A stretch of 64,000 nt of DNA from Sphingomonas sp. BAUL-RG-20F-R05-02 (GCF_022662305.1 NZ_JAKNQH010000002.1:310001-374000); one strand, 5' to 3'; positions 37,704 to 47,064 are shown, counted from the first letter of the stretch. Numbers and translations: made by a program. The notes: generated from the sequence alone by a model not told the origin.

Positions 37704-39452
37704 TTATTCGTGTGCGCCGTTCAGTTCGTTACTGCGCCGCGCGATCTGCGTGACGGTGCCGTCGGTCGTGACCGCGACGCCCTCGCTACGCGGATCGGCC
37801 GCGCCCACCCAGGCACTATCGACCCGCTCGATCGCATTAGCCTTCAATCCGAGCGGCCCGACCTTCACATCCTCGCCGAGCGCCTGGAGTGCGGGCACCA
37901 TCGCCTCCAGCTCGGTGCCGGCTTCCGCGACCGCGCTCTTGCCCGGCGCATAGAGCAGTCCGGTTGCGATCGCCTCCTGCGCGGACATCTTCCAGTCGAT
38001 TACGCCGATGATCGCCTTCGCCACCTGCGCGATGATCGTCGAGCCGCCGGCCGCGCCGATCGCGAGGCGGACCTTGCCGTCCGGACCATAGACGATGGTC
38101 GGCGACATCGAACTGCGCGGCCGCTTACCCCCCTCGACCCGGTTGGCGACGAGATAGCCGTCCTTCTCCGGCACGATGTCGAAGTCGGTCAGTTCGTTGT
38201 TGAGCCAAACACCGTCGACCGAAATGCCTGATCCGAAATAGCCGTCGATCGTGGTGGTGACCTCCACCACATTGCCGGCGGCGTCGGCGGTGGCGAGATC
38301 GCTGGTGCCGGGTACTTCGCTCAAGGGCGCGCGGATACGCTTTGGCGCGCCGGCGGGCAGGCCGGGCGCGATCGCGGCGAGGCTGTGATCGGGCGAGATC
38401 AGCGCGGACCGCTGTGCGATGTACTTCGCGTCGAGCAGCCCGGCGATCGGCACCTGCACATAATCGGGATCGGCAACGTACATGTCGCGGTCGGCATAGG
38501 CGAGCCGTGAGGACTCGGCGAAGAGATGCCATGCCGCCGGCGACGCCCGGCCGAGTTGGGCAAGGTCGAAGCGTTCGAGCTGCTTCAGGATCATCAGCAC
38601 CGAGATCGCGCCCGACGAGGGCGGCCCCATGCCGCAGATCTTGTAGCCGCGATAGGTGCCGCACACCGACGCGCGATCCTTGACCTGATAGGTCGACAGA
38701 TCGCCGAGCGTCATCTTAGAGCGGTTGCGCTCGGCGGTGTTGACGGCGGTGACGATCTTCTGCGCCTCCGGGCCGGTATAGAAACTCTCCACCCCGCGCC
38801 GCGCGATGGTGTCGAACAACGCCGCCTGCTCGGGGTTCTTGAACGTCGAGCCGGTCATCACGGCATGACCATCGGGGGTGAACATGTGCGCGCGGCCCCA
38901 TGCCTCGACATGGCGGCCGTAGAGTTCGAGGCCGTTGTGCATCCGCGCCGACACGACGAAGCCGTCGCGCGCGTATTTGATCGCTGGCGCGAACAGCGTC
39001 GCCCACGGCAGCTTGCCATAGCGCTGGTGCGCGACCGCCATCATGCGCAGGTTGCCGGGTACGCCGACACTGCGCCCGCCCGGATAGGCATCCTTGAAGC
39101 TGAGCGGTTTGCCGTCGTCGCCGTAGAACCATTTGGCATCGGCGGCATGTGGCGCCGCCTCACGCCCGTCGAGCGTGATGGTCTTGCCGGTCTTGGCATC
39201 GTGATAAACCATGAAGCTGCCGCCGGCGATGCCGGAGTTCTGCGGCTCGACCACGTTAAGCACCAGCATCGTCGCGATCGCCGCATCGGTGGCGGTGCCG
39301 CCTTGCTTGAGGATGTCCGCACCCGCCTGCGCCGCGCGCGGATCGGCGGCGGAGACGATGCCCTGCTTGTGCGCAGGCGACGGCGCAACCGAGCCTTTCG
39401 CGAGCAAAGGCGTAGGCAGGAGCAGGGCGAGCGCGACCAGTGTTTTCTTCAT
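37704..39452 (-). CDS. ggt: Gamma-glutamyltransferase (glutathione hydrolase), exported
   Basis: 582 residues. Signal peptide (MKKTLVALALLLPTPLLA), then the Ntn-hydrolase domain with GGTATDAAIATMLVLNVVEPQNSGIAGG. Self-cleavage should occur before the Thr of GTSDLATAD, which becomes the nucleophile of the small subunit; SSMSPTIVYGPDGK also fits. It hydrolyses glutathione in the periplasm. 44 bases after the pyrD stop on the same strand. Confidence 0.92.
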   Translation of the reverse strand: MKKTLVALALLLPTPLLAKGSVAPSPAHKQGIVSAADPRAAQAGADILKQGGTATDAAIATMLVLNVVEPQNSGIAGGSFMVYHDAKTGKTITLDGREAAPHAADAKWFYGDDGKPLSFKDAYPGGRSVGVPGNLRMMAVAHQRYGKLPWATLFAPAIKYARDGFVVSARMHNGLELYGRHVEAWGRAHMFTPDGHAVMTGSTFKNPEQAALFDTIARRGVESFYTGPEAQKIVTAVNTAERNRSKMTLGDLSTYQVKDRASVCGTYRGYKICGMGPPSSGAISVLMILKQLERFDLAQLGRASPAAWHLFAESSRLAYADRDMYVADPDYVQVPIAGLLDAKYIAQRSALISPDHSLAAIAPGLPAGAPKRIRAPLSEVPGTSDLATADAAGNVVEVTTTIDGYFGSGISVDGVWLNNELTDFDIVPEKDGYLVANRVEGGKRPRSSMSPTIVYGPDGKVRLAIGAAGGSTIIAQVAKAIIGVIDWKMSAQEAIATGLLYAPGKSAVAEAGTELEAMVPALQALGEDVKVGPLGLKANAIERVDSAWVGAADPRSEGVAVTTDGTVTQIARRSNELNGAHE

Positions 39453-39496
39453 CGGGTACGAAACGTAACGTACTCGGGCGTACGCACAACCCGGTT

Positions 39497-40546
39497 TCAG
39501 CCCTTGCCGACCGCGTCAGCGACATTTGCGAAGCCGTCGCGCGCGAGGATCGCCGAAAGTTCGCGGCACAACCGACGCGCCAGCCCCGGCCCTTCGTACA
39601 CCAGCGCGGAATAGAGCTGCACCAGGCTCGCGCCCGCCAGGATGCGGCGATACGCCTCCGCCCCGGTCGCGATACCGCCTGCCGATATCAGCGGCAGTGC
39701 CCCGCCGGTCGCCGCGCGAAAATCGGCCAGCCGGGTGCGCGCGAGCGGCGCCAGCGGCGCGCCCGACAGCCCGCCGGTCTCGTCCCGATTGGATGAGGTC
39801 AGCCCGAACGGCCGCTCGATCGTCGTGTTGCTGACGATCAGCGCATCGATGCGGTGCTCAATCGCGGCGCGCGCGATCGCGTCGATCGCCGCCCGGTCGA
39901 GATCGGGCGCGACCTTCAGGAACAATGGCGGCTGGCGTCCCGGCAAGCGTCGTGCGGCGTCCGCGGCGGCGAGCAGTTCGGCGAGCGCTGGCCCATGTTG
40001 CAGATCGCGCAGGCCCGGCGTGTTGGGAGAGCTGATGTTGATCGTGACGTAGTCCGCCACCGCCGCCGCCTTGCCGACGCCCAGGACGTAATCGGCGATG
40101 CGGTCGCTCGCGTCCTTGTTGGCGCCGACGTTGATGCCGAGCACACCGCGCCGCTTCGCCTTGGCCGCGCGCGGCAGCGCCGCATCGATGCCGCCGTTGT
40201 TAAAGCCCATGCGGTTGACCACCGCCTTGTCCTCCACCAGCCGGAACAGGCGGGGCCTGGGATTGCCGTCCTGCGGCAGCGGCGTCAGCGTACCGATCTC
40301 GACGCTGCCGAAGCCCAGCCCGAAGAACCCGTCGATCGCCCGCCCGTTTTTATCGACACCCGCCGCGAGACCGAGCGGGTTGGCGAAATCAAGCCCGGCA
40401 ATGCGGGTGGCAAGGCGTGGATCGTGACGCCCGCCACCGAACGGCGTGCCGAGCGTACCCCATGCAGCAAGGGCGTCGATCGTCAGATTATGCGCGCGTT
40501 CGCCGTCAAGCGCGAACAGGACGGGCCGTGTGGCGGAAAAGATCAT
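39497..40546 (-). CDS. pyrD: Dihydroorotate dehydrogenase, quinone-dependent (class 2)
   Basis: 349 residues. FMN-binding barrel with NPLGLAAGVDKNGRAIDG, the class 2 segment NRMGFNNGGID, VTINISSPNTPGLRDLQ and ALIVSNTTIERP; the catalytic Ser of class 2 is in the ISSPNTPG loop. N-terminal helices (FSATRPVLFALDGERAHNLTIDAL) attach it to the membrane and bind ubiquinone. It carries out step 4 of UMP synthesis. Start at 40546 (MIFSATRPV) preferred; an upstream GTG-type extension is unlikely. Confidence 0.95.
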   Translation of the reverse strand: MIFSATRPVLFALDGERAHNLTIDALAAWGTLGTPFGGGRHDPRLATRIAGLDFANPLGLAAGVDKNGRAIDGFFGLGFGSVEIGTLTPLPQDGNPRPRLFRLVEDKAVVNRMGFNNGGIDAALPRAAKAKRRGVLGINVGANKDASDRIADYVLGVGKAAAVADYVTINISSPNTPGLRDLQHGPALAELLAAADAARRLPGRQPPLFLKVAPDLDRAAIDAIARAAIEHRIDALIVSNTTIERPFGLTSSNRDETGGLSGAPLAPLARTRLADFRAATGGALPLISAGGIATGAEAYRRILAGASLVQLYSALVYEGPGLARRLCRELSAILARDGFANVADAVGKG

Positions 40547-40991
40547 AATGCCTGATGGCACTGCCGGCACCGACCGTCAAAGCCGGAAGATCTCACCAAA
40601 ATGGAGGTTTTATCGGCGGTAGCCTGTTGCGGAACGATGGGTGTCACCAAAACCGTCGCTTTCGTCCGCGACACAGCCGCGCGGTTCTGCTCAATGAAAA
40701 GCGCGACCCAAGGGGCCCTCTGACCAGGGTTCCGCACCTTCATGGCCTGGACGAACTCCGTCCGGGCCACTTTCTTTATAGGCCGTGTCACACCGCCGCT
40801 GCGTTCAAGGTCGCACCGCCCGACCGCCCGACCGCCCATGCCGCCCGCAACTTCTGACAAGCTTTGTCGCTGCGACGTTTGTTGTCCGCGCGCAGCCAAC
40901 CAAGAACTCTCTTCGGGTGGTTGACGTGAGGGCGCTTCGCGACCACATGCCCAATCGGAACGAACTGCTCCGATTTGAGAACCGCTCGCAA
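40547..40991. other. 445-base divergent intergenic region pyrD / Rrf2 regulator
   Basis: No supported gene. A 66-codon minus-strand ORF (40543-40743) reads MKVRNPGQRAPWVALFIEQ and ends with a Cys-x2-Cys pair, overlapping the pyrD start. Its codon usage is less biased than neighbouring genes, so I leave it unsupported. Three tandem copies of accgcccg (40815-40838) and a possible promoter (TTGACG at 40921) are present. The region must carry the suf operon promoter and probably IscR-type operators, none of which I can pin down. Confidence 0.4.
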
Positions 40992-41456
40992 ATGCGCCTG
41001 TCCAGCCTTGCCGATTATGCCGTCGTGATGATGACGGCCGCCGCGCGTCGGTGTGGCGGTGCGGGTCGTCTCAACGCGACCGTATTGGCTGAGGAAACCG
41101 GGCTGCCGCTGCCGACCGTGCAGAAGCTGGTCAGCAAGCTGTCCGCCGGCGGCCTGATTGAGAGCACGCGCGGCACCGGTGGCGGCTTTCGCCTGTCGCG
41201 CCCGCCATCTGCGATCACGCTTGCCGAGGTCGTCGAGGCGATCGAAGGGCCGATCGCGATGACCGCCTGTGTCGAATCGCGATCGCATGACTGCCAGATC
41301 GACGACAGTTGCAAGATGAAGCCGCACTGGAACGCCGTGAACGGCGCGGTGCGTGGCGCTCTGGCGAACATCAGCCTCGCCAGCCTGACACACCCGCCGC
41401 AAGGCACGGCCGCTGCCGAAGCGTCCGACGCGAATGACCTGAGGATCGAAGCATAA
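40992..41456 (+). CDS. Rrf2-family (IscR/SufR-like) Fe-S regulator of the suf operon
   Basis: 154 residues. Winged-helix N-terminus ([19 protein letters not shown]... [31 protein letters not shown]) and an Fe-S-binding segment with three Cys ([19 protein letters not shown]). It should bind an Fe-S cluster and repress the operon when cluster supply is sufficient. Start at 40992; an ATG at 40947 would add 15 residues. Its stop overlaps the sufB start (TAATG). Confidence 0.88.
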   Translation: MRLSSLADYAVVMMTAAARRCGGAGRLNATVLAEETGLPLPTVQKLVSKLSAGGLIESTRGTGGGFRLSRPPSAITLAEVVEAIEGPIAMTACVESRSHDCQIDDSCKMKPHWNAVNGAVRGALANISLASLTHPPQGTAAAEASDANDLRIEA

Positions 41457-42928
41457 TGGCCACCCGCAACGCAGACGCTTTCGCCGCTGCAAACAAGACC
41501 TACGAATGGGGTTTCAGCTCGGACATCGAGCAGGAATTCGCCCCCAAGGGGCTGAGCGAGGAAACCGTCCGGTTCATTTCGGCGAAGAAGAACGAGCCGG
41601 AGTGGATGCTCGATTGGCGGCTGAAGGCGTATCGCCACTGGCTGACGATGGAGTCGCCCGATTGGGCCAAGCTCGACATCGCGCCGATCGACTATCAGGA
41701 CGCGTATTACTACGCCGAGCCGAAGGCCAAGCCCAAGCTCGGTTCGCTCGACGAGGTCGATCCCGAGATCCTGCGGGTCTATGAGAAGCTCGGCATCCCG
41801 ATCGAGGAGCAGAAGCTGCTCGCGGGGGTCGAGGGCGGCACGCCGCCGCGCCGCGTCGCGGTCGATGCAGTGTTCGACTCGGTTTCGGTCGCCACCACCT
41901 TCCGCAAGGAGCTTGAGGCGGCGGGCGTGATCTTCCGCTCGATCAGCGAGGCGATCCGCGAATATCCCGAACTGGTGAAGAAGTGGCTCGGCCGAGTCGT
42001 CCCGATGCATGACAATTACTTTGCGGCACTGAATTGCGCGGTCTTCTCGGACGGGACGTTCGTCTACATTCCCGAAGGCGTGCGCTGCCCGATGGAGCTG
42101 TCGACGTACTTCCGGATCAATGCCGAGAATACCGGCCAGTTCGAGCGCACGCTGATCGTCGCCGACAAGGGCGCCTACGTCTCCTACCTCGAAGGCTGCA
42201 CCGCGCCGATGCGCGACGAGAACCAGCTTCACGCGGCGGTGGTCGAACTCGTCGCATTGGACGATGCCGAGATCAAATATTCGACCGTGCAGAACTGGTA
42301 CCCCGGTGACGAGAACGGCAAGGGCGGCATCTACAATTTCGTCACCAAGCGCGCACTGTGTCAGGGCGCGCGCAGCAAGGTGTCGTGGACGCAGGTCGAG
42401 ACCGGCAGCGCGGTGACGTGGAAATATCCAAGTTGCGTGCTCAACGGCGAGAATTCGGTCGGCGAGTTCTATTCGGTGGCGGTCACCAACAACCGCCAGC
42501 AGGCCGATACCGGCACCAAGATGATCCACAACGGCAAGGGTTCGCGCTCGACGATCGTCTCGAAGGGAATCTCCGCCGGCCGCTCGGACAACACCTATCG
42601 CGGGCTGGTACGCGTGGCGGCGGGCGCGGAGGGCGTGCGAAACTTCACCCAGTGCGATTCGCTGCTGCTCGGCGATCAGTGCGGTGCGCATACCGTGCCG
42701 TATATCGAGGTGCGCAACCCTAGCGCGCAGATCGAGCATGAGGCGACCACCTCCAAGATCAGCGACGACCAGCTCTTCTACACGATGCAGCGCGGGCTGG
42801 ATCAGGAGGCGGCGGTGGCGCTGATCGTCAACGGCTTCGCCAAGGAAGTGCTACAGCAACTGCCGATGGAGTTCGCGGTCGAAGCGCAGAAGCTGCTCGG
42901 CATCAGCCTCGAAGGCTCGGTCGGGTGA
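41456..42928 (+). CDS. sufB: Fe-S cluster assembly scaffold subunit SufB
   Basis: 490 residues. The SufB/D family core is clear: [45 protein letters not shown] with a conserved Cys, and C-terminal [20 protein letters not shown]. It forms the SufBC2D scaffold that assembles clusters under iron limitation or oxidative stress. It begins on the stop of the regulator gene and ends overlapping the first of three small ORFs by 4 bases. Confidence 0.97.
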   Translation: MATRNADAFAAANKTYEWGFSSDIEQEFAPKGLSEETVRFISAKKNEPEWMLDWRLKAYRHWLTMESPDWAKLDIAPIDYQDAYYYAEPKAKPKLGSLDEVDPEILRVYEKLGIPIEEQKLLAGVEGGTPPRRVAVDAVFDSVSVATTFRKELEAAGVIFRSISEAIREYPELVKKWLGRVVPMHDNYFAALNCAVFSDGTFVYIPEGVRCPMELSTYFRINAENTGQFERTLIVADKGAYVSYLEGCTAPMRDENQLHAAVVELVALDDAEIKYSTVQNWYPGDENGKGGIYNFVTKRALCQGARSKVSWTQVETGSAVTWKYPSCVLNGENSVGEFYSVAVTNNRQQADTGTKMIHNGKGSRSTIVSKGISAGRSDNTYRGLVRVAAGAEGVRNFTQCDSLLLGDQCGAHTVPYIEVRNPSAQIEHEATTSKISDDQLFYTMQRGLDQEAAVALIVNGFAKEVLQQLPMEFAVEAQKLLGISLEGSVG

Positions 42929-43215
42929 TGATGCTCGCCATGGCGCTCCTTGCCGCGCAGGCTGCCGACGTACCCGCCGACGTGGTGGTGACGGGCGAGC
43001 GGTTGCGCCGGTTGCGCGTCCACGCCGCAGTCGCGCGCAACGGCCGGTTGCGTGGCTGCGAGGTGACGATCTCCAGCGGCGACGCGGCGATCGACCGGCA
43101 GGCGTGCGTCAGCACGCGCGATTGCATGGCTAGCGGCCAGCGCGCTGGCGAAGCGCTTGCAAACTGCGTCGATGGGCAACTGATCGCTTTCGTGCGCTCC
43201 GGGGCGGCGGGATGA
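42925..43215 (+). CDS. Small exported Cys-containing protein inside the suf operon
   Basis: 96 residues. A hydrophobic N-terminus ([13 protein letters not shown]) resembles a short signal peptide, followed by [23 protein letters not shown] and a domain with four Cys (GCEV, ACVS, DCMA, NCVD) that could form two disulfides. GC-rich, with normal codon use. The start overlaps sufB (ATGA). The family is not recognised, and SUF itself is cytoplasmic, so a periplasmic product would be odd in this operon. Confidence 0.6.
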   Translation: MMMLAMALLAAQAADVPADVVVTGERLRRLRVHAAVARNGRLRGCEVTISSGDAAIDRQACVSTRDCMASGQRAGEALANCVDGQLIAFVRSGAAG

Positions 43216-43454
43216 TCGCGATAGTATTCGCCCTTTCCGCCATGAGTGGCGCAAATTCTTCAAAAGGCGAGCAGGCCCTCTCAGACTATGATTTCTGCGT
43301 CGCGAACCACGCCATCGTTGCCCAAAGAGACAAAGCCAAGTCGATTGAATTGGCCGTTAGACAGGGCTTCGAAGGCTGCAAGGCGAAGCGCACCTCCGCT
43401 CGCAAGGCCATCGCGCCCATGCAGGCGTCTGCGAACAGACATCCGACGAGATGA
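43212..43454 (+). CDS. Small exported protein inside the suf operon
   Basis: 80 residues. N-terminal hydrophobic segment ([14 protein letters not shown]) suggests a signal peptide. The rest is hydrophilic, with KGEQALSDYDFCVANHA, two Cys and a basic C-terminus. ATGA overlap with the gene before. Hand count gives 137 of 243 bases G or C (56%), below neighbouring genes. Possibly disulfide-bonded. Unrecognised; could be a recent acquisition. Confidence 0.5.
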   Translation: MIAIVFALSAMSGANSSKGEQALSDYDFCVANHAIVAQRDKAKSIELAVRQGFEGCKAKRTSARKAIAPMQASANRHPTR

Positions 43455-43549
43455 TAAACGAAAACGATCGGCAGTTAGCTGAAGAGTTGAAGTCTGAAAT
43501 CTCGGAATATCGTCGAACTGGAAAAATCCCGAACAATGCTCAAAATTGA
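43451..43549 (+). CDS. 32-residue AT-rich mini-ORF coupled to sufC
   Basis: A 33-codon frame (MINENDRQLAEELKSEISEYRRTG, with the end KIPNNAQN) opens on the stop of the previous gene (ATGA) and ends 14 bases into sufC. Acidic helical character. Hand count: 39 of 99 bases are G or C (39%), far below the flanking genes. Its translation would load ribosomes onto sufC, whose own ATG has no clear ribosome site. It could be a genuine micropeptide or just a translational-coupling leader. Confidence 0.45.
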   Translation: MINENDRQLAEELKSEISEYRRTGKIPNNAQN

Positions 43550-44279
43550 AAACCTCCATGCCGAGATCGACGGCAAAGAAATCCTCAAGGGCCTCAGCCT
43601 CACCGTGGGTGCGGGCGAGGTGCACGCGATCATGGGGCCGAACGGCGCGGGCAAGTCGACGCTCGGCTATGTGCTGGGCGGACGGCCCGGTTACGAGGTG
43701 ACGGCGGGGTCCGCGACGTTCAACGGCGTCGACCTGCTCGACCTCGCCCCGCATGAGCGCGCCGCCGCCGGCCTGTTCCTCGGTTTTCAATATCCGGTCG
43801 AGATCCCCGGCGTGTCCAACGTGCAGTTCCTGCGGGAGGCGCTCAATTCGCAGCGCCGGGGGCGCGGCGAGCCGCCGCTGTCGGGCGCGGAGTTCCTCAA
43901 GGTCGCGCGGGCGCAGGCAGCGGGCCTCGGCATGGATGCCGAGATGCTCAAACGCCCGGTCAACGTCGGCTTTTCCGGCGGCGAGAAGAAGCGCAACGAG
44001 ATGGTGCAGATGGGCATTCTCAACCCCCGCTTCGCGATCCTCGACGAGACCGACAGCGGCCTCGACATCGATGCGCTGCGTGCGGTCGGCGACGGCATCA
44101 ACCGCATCATGCGCGCGCCCGACAAGGCGGTGCTGCTCATCACGCATTACCAGCGGCTGCTCGATTACGTGAAGCCGGACGTGGTGCACGTCCTCGCCGG
44201 TGGTCGCATCGTCAAGACCGGCGGGCCGGAACTGGCGCTCGAACTCGAAGCGGCGGGCTATGCCGAGGTTGCGGCATAG
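43536..44279 (+). CDS. sufC: Fe-S cluster assembly ATPase SufC
   Basis: 247 residues. Walker A is GPNGAGKST, the ABC signature is NVGFSGGEKKRNE, and Walker B is FAILDETDSGLDID. H-loop His is in LITHYQRLL. It is the ABC-type ATPase of the SufBC2D scaffold, driving subunit rearrangement during cluster assembly. The ATG at 43536 has no obvious ribosome site, fitting coupling to the mini-ORF that overlaps its start by 14 bases. Ends by overlapping sufD at a single base. Confidence 0.97.
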   Translation: MLKIENLHAEIDGKEILKGLSLTVGAGEVHAIMGPNGAGKSTLGYVLGGRPGYEVTAGSATFNGVDLLDLAPHERAAAGLFLGFQYPVEIPGVSNVQFLREALNSQRRGRGEPPLSGAEFLKVARAQAAGLGMDAEMLKRPVNVGFSGGEKKRNEMVQMGILNPRFAILDETDSGLDIDALRAVGDGINRIMRAPDKAVLLITHYQRLLDYVKPDVVHVLAGGRIVKTGGPELALELEAAGYAEVAA

Positions 44280-45031
44280 TGGACGCGCTTGCCCTCCCCA
44301 CCCGCCGCGACGAAGCGTGGCGCTACAGCGATCTTGAAGCGGTCGCCACGGTCTGGCCGCTGCCCGCGCCCGAACTGATCGAGGTGCCCGCCGGTGAGAG
44401 CATCACCCGCGTCATCGTGCAGGATGCCGCCACCGACGTCGCCGCGATCCGTGATTACCGCGTGATCCTCCGCGCCGGCGCGACCGCGACGTTCCACGTC
44501 CTCAACACCGGCGGCAAGCTCGGTCGCGTGGCGATCGACGTGACGGCTCACGAAGGATCGCACTTCGAGCTCGGCGCGGCGATGCTGGGCACCGGCGACC
44601 AGACGCTCGAGATCGTCACCACGCTCAACCATATCGAGCCGAACGCGACATCGAACCAGACGGTCCGCTCGGTGCTGGGCGGGCAGGCGACCGGCAGCTA
44701 TCTCGGCAAGGTCGCGGTGGCGCGCCATGCGCAGAAGACCGATGCTTCGCAGAGCGTAAAGGCGATGCTGCTCACCCGCACCGCCACCGCCAACGCCAAG
44801 CCCGAGCTGGAGATCTTCGCGGACGACGTGAAGTGCGCGCACGGCGCCACCGTCGGCGAACTCGACAAGACCGCTTTGTTCTATCTCGAAAGCCGTGGCC
44901 TCTCCCCCGCCGATGCCGCCGCGCTTTTGCTGCGCGCCTTCATCGGATCGGTGTTCGACGGCATCGCCGACGATGCCGAACGCGAATCGGTCGAGGCCGC
45001 CGCGCAGGCCGCGCTGGAGCGGATGTTGTGA
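44279..45031 (+). CDS. sufD: Fe-S cluster assembly scaffold subunit SufD
   Basis: 250 residues, shorter than E. coli SufD because the N-terminal helical domain is reduced, as is usual in sphingomonads (known from memory, not computed). Beta-helix core with HVLNTGGKLGRVAIDV, a His in CAHGATVGELDKTALFYLESRGLSPADA (the conserved SufD/B ending). Starts with GTG on the last base of the sufC stop. GTG at 45028 of sufS overlaps its own stop. Confidence 0.93.
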   Translation: MDALALPTRRDEAWRYSDLEAVATVWPLPAPELIEVPAGESITRVIVQDAATDVAAIRDYRVILRAGATATFHVLNTGGKLGRVAIDVTAHEGSHFELGAAMLGTGDQTLEIVTTLNHIEPNATSNQTVRSVLGGQATGSYLGKVAVARHAQKTDASQSVKAMLLTRTATANAKPELEIFADDVKCAHGATVGELDKTALFYLESRGLSPADAAALLLRAFIGSVFDGIADDAERESVEAAAQAALERML

Positions 45032-46239
45032 GCGTCCTCACCGACACCCGCCCGCTCGACGTGGTCGCCGACTTCCCCGCGATCCCGGAGGGCTGGGCGT
45101 ATCTCGACACCGCCGCCACCTCGCAGAAGCCACAAGCGGTTATCGACGCGATTCGCCACGGCTACGACACCAGCTACGCCACCGTGCATCGCGGCGTGTA
45201 TCAGCGCAGCGCCGACATGACGCTCGCCTATGAGGCGGCCCGTCGCCGCGTCGCCAGCTTCATCGGCGCGCAGGAAGGCGAGATCGTGTTTGTGCGCGGC
45301 GCGACCGAGGCGATCAACCTCGTCGCGAGTAACTGGGCGCGCGAGCAGCTCAAGCCGGGCGACCGTATGCTGCTGTCGATGCTCGAACATCACAGCAATA
45401 TCGTGCCGTGGCAGATGGCGGCGGAAGCGGTCGGTGCTGCGATCGACGTGATTCCGCTCACCCACGATCACCGCATCGATCTCGACGCGATGTCGGCGAT
45501 GATCCGGCCCGAACACAAGCTGGTCGCGCTCGCGCATGTCTCCAACGTGCTCGGCTCGGTGCTCGACGCGAAGCGCGCCACCGAGATCGCACACAGCGTC
45601 GACGCGAAGATCCTGATCGACGGGTGCCAGGCGGTGCCGCGCATCGCCGTCGATGTCGCGGAGATTGGCTGCGACTTCTACGTCTTCTCCGGCCACAAGC
45701 TGTACGGCCCGACCGGGATCGGCGTGCTGTGGGGCCGCGCTGACCTGCTCGACGCGATGCCGCCCTATCAGGGTGGCGGCTCGATGATCGACCGCGTGTC
45801 TTTCGAACGCACCACCTATGCGCCGCCGCCGACCCGGTTCGAGGCGGGCACGCCGCACATCGTCGGTGCGCTCGGCCTGCATGCCGCGATCGATTATGTG
45901 GAAAGCATCGGGCTCGACGCGATCCACGCGCACGAAACCGCGCTGGTCCGCCAGACGCGTAACGCTTTGCGCGGCATCAATTCGGTGATGCTGTTCGGCC
46001 CGGAGGATGCGGCGGGGATCGTCTCGTTCAGCATCGAGGGGGTGCATCCGCACGACATCGGCACCATCTTGGATGAGAGCCGGGTGGCGATCCGCGCCGG
46101 GCATCACTGCGCGCAGCCGCTGATGGAGACGCTGGGCGTCGCCGCCACCGCGCGGGCGAGCTTCGGCGTCTATAACGGCGCGGCCGATATCGAGGCGCTG
46201 GTGAAGGGTATCGAGCGTGTTGCGCGGATTTTTGGGTAA
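45028..46239 (+). CDS. sufS: Cysteine desulfurase SufS
   Basis: 403 residues. PLP lysine lies in FSGHKLYGPTGIGVLWG, the active-site Cys in IRAGHHCAQPLMETLGV. N-terminus YLDTAATSQKPQAVIDA is the class V aminotransferase start. It removes sulfur from cysteine to a persulfide and passes it on to SufB; no sufE is next to it in this window. The GTG start at 45028 gives a GTGA overlap with sufD; the next ATG would lose the N-terminal strand. Confidence 0.95.
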   Translation: MSVLTDTRPLDVVADFPAIPEGWAYLDTAATSQKPQAVIDAIRHGYDTSYATVHRGVYQRSADMTLAYEAARRRVASFIGAQEGEIVFVRGATEAINLVASNWAREQLKPGDRMLLSMLEHHSNIVPWQMAAEAVGAAIDVIPLTHDHRIDLDAMSAMIRPEHKLVALAHVSNVLGSVLDAKRATEIAHSVDAKILIDGCQAVPRIAVDVAEIGCDFYVFSGHKLYGPTGIGVLWGRADLLDAMPPYQGGGSMIDRVSFERTTYAPPPTRFEAGTPHIVGALGLHAAIDYVESIGLDAIHAHETALVRQTRNALRGINSVMLFGPEDAAGIVSFSIEGVHPHDIGTILDESRVAIRAGHHCAQPLMETLGVAATARASFGVYNGAADIEALVKGIERVARIFG

Positions 46240-46249
46240 GGTTTTCGGC

Positions 46250-46711
46250 ATGAACGAGCAGAGCAACATCGCGGTGGAACAGGTCGATGCGGTCGAGACG
46301 CCGCCGCGCGCGCGCGTCGACGATGCCACGCCTCCGCCGCGCGAGCGCGATTATCTCGACGGGTTCCTCGCGCAGAAGCCGCAGGGTGACGCACCGGGGG
46401 AGCCGGGCGGCGCGCTGTATGAAGGCGTGATCGAGGCGCTGAAGGAAATCTACGATCCCGAAATACCGGTCAACATCTACGATCTCGGGCTGATCTACGG
46501 CGTCGAGGTGACCGAAGCGGGCCACGCCGTCGTGACGATGACGCTGACCACGCCGCACTGCCCGGTCGCCGAATCGATGCCGGGCGAGGTCGAGATGCGC
46601 GTCGGCGCCGTGCCGGGCGTCGGCTCGGCCGAGGTCAATCTGGTGTGGGATCCGGCATGGGACCCGCAGAAGATGAGCGACGACGCCAAGCTCGAACTGG
46701 GGATGCTGTAA
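46250..46711 (+). CDS. sufT: SUF system protein SufT (MIP18/DUF59 family)
   Basis: 153 residues. The DUF59 core reads EALKEIYDPEIPVNIYDLGLIYGVEV, with the conserved Cys in TTPHCPVAESMP and a C-terminal VWDPAWDPQKMSDDAKLELGM. An N-terminal region of about 45 residues rich in Pro and Arg is variable. It helps maturation of Fe-S proteins. An ATG at 46217 inside sufS would add 11 residues; 46250 has taagg nine bases upstream. Overlaps the next gene by a TAATG. Confidence 0.9.
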   Translation: MNEQSNIAVEQVDAVETPPRARVDDATPPPRERDYLDGFLAQKPQGDAPGEPGGALYEGVIEALKEIYDPEIPVNIYDLGLIYGVEVTEAGHAVVTMTLTTPHCPVAESMPGEVEMRVGAVPGVGSAEVNLVWDPAWDPQKMSDDAKLELGML

Positions 46712-47064
46712 TGGCCACGGTCGCACGCCCCCGCCCCGCCGCGCTCAACCTCACGCCGTCCGCTGAGGGCCGCATCGCCGATCTGATGGCGAAGGCGCCT
46801 GAGGGTGCGATCGGCGTCAAGCTGTCGACACCGAAGCGCGGCTGTTCCGGCCTCGCCTATTCGGTCGATTACGTGACGGAAGCCAAACCGTTCGACGAAC
46901 GCATCGACACGCCAGGCGGCACGCTGTTCGTCGATGGTGGCTCGATCCTGTACCTGATCGGTAGCCGCATGGACTGGGTTGAAGACGATTTCGCCGCCGG
47001 CTTCGTGTTCCAGAACCCCAATGCCAAGGGCGCGTGCGGGTGTGGCGAGAGCTTTACGGTTTAA
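46711..47064 (+). CDS. sufA: A-type Fe-S carrier (SufA/IscA family)
   Basis: 117 residues. Three ligand Cys: PKRGCSGLAYSVDYV and the C-terminal GACGCGES. The fold and length are those of IscA/SufA/ErpA proteins, which hand clusters to target enzymes. Last gene of the suf operon, coupled to sufT by TAATG. No terminator with a T run is visible in the 163-base convergent gap that follows. Confidence 0.92.
   Translation: MATVARPRPAALNLTPSAEGRIADLMAKAPEGAIGVKLSTPKRGCSGLAYSVDYVTEAKPFDERIDTPGGTLFVDGGSILYLIGSRMDWVEDDFAAGFVFQNPNAKGACGCGESFTV

Noticed and set aside
40543-40743. 66-codon minus-strand ORF with terminal Cys-x2-Cys upstream of pyrD
   Set aside because: Overlaps the pyrD start, has weak codon bias and no recognised family; described in the intergenic entry instead.
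43272-44189. 302-codon minus-strand ORF opposite the small suf ORFs and sufC
   Set aside because: Antisense of sufC with no family features.
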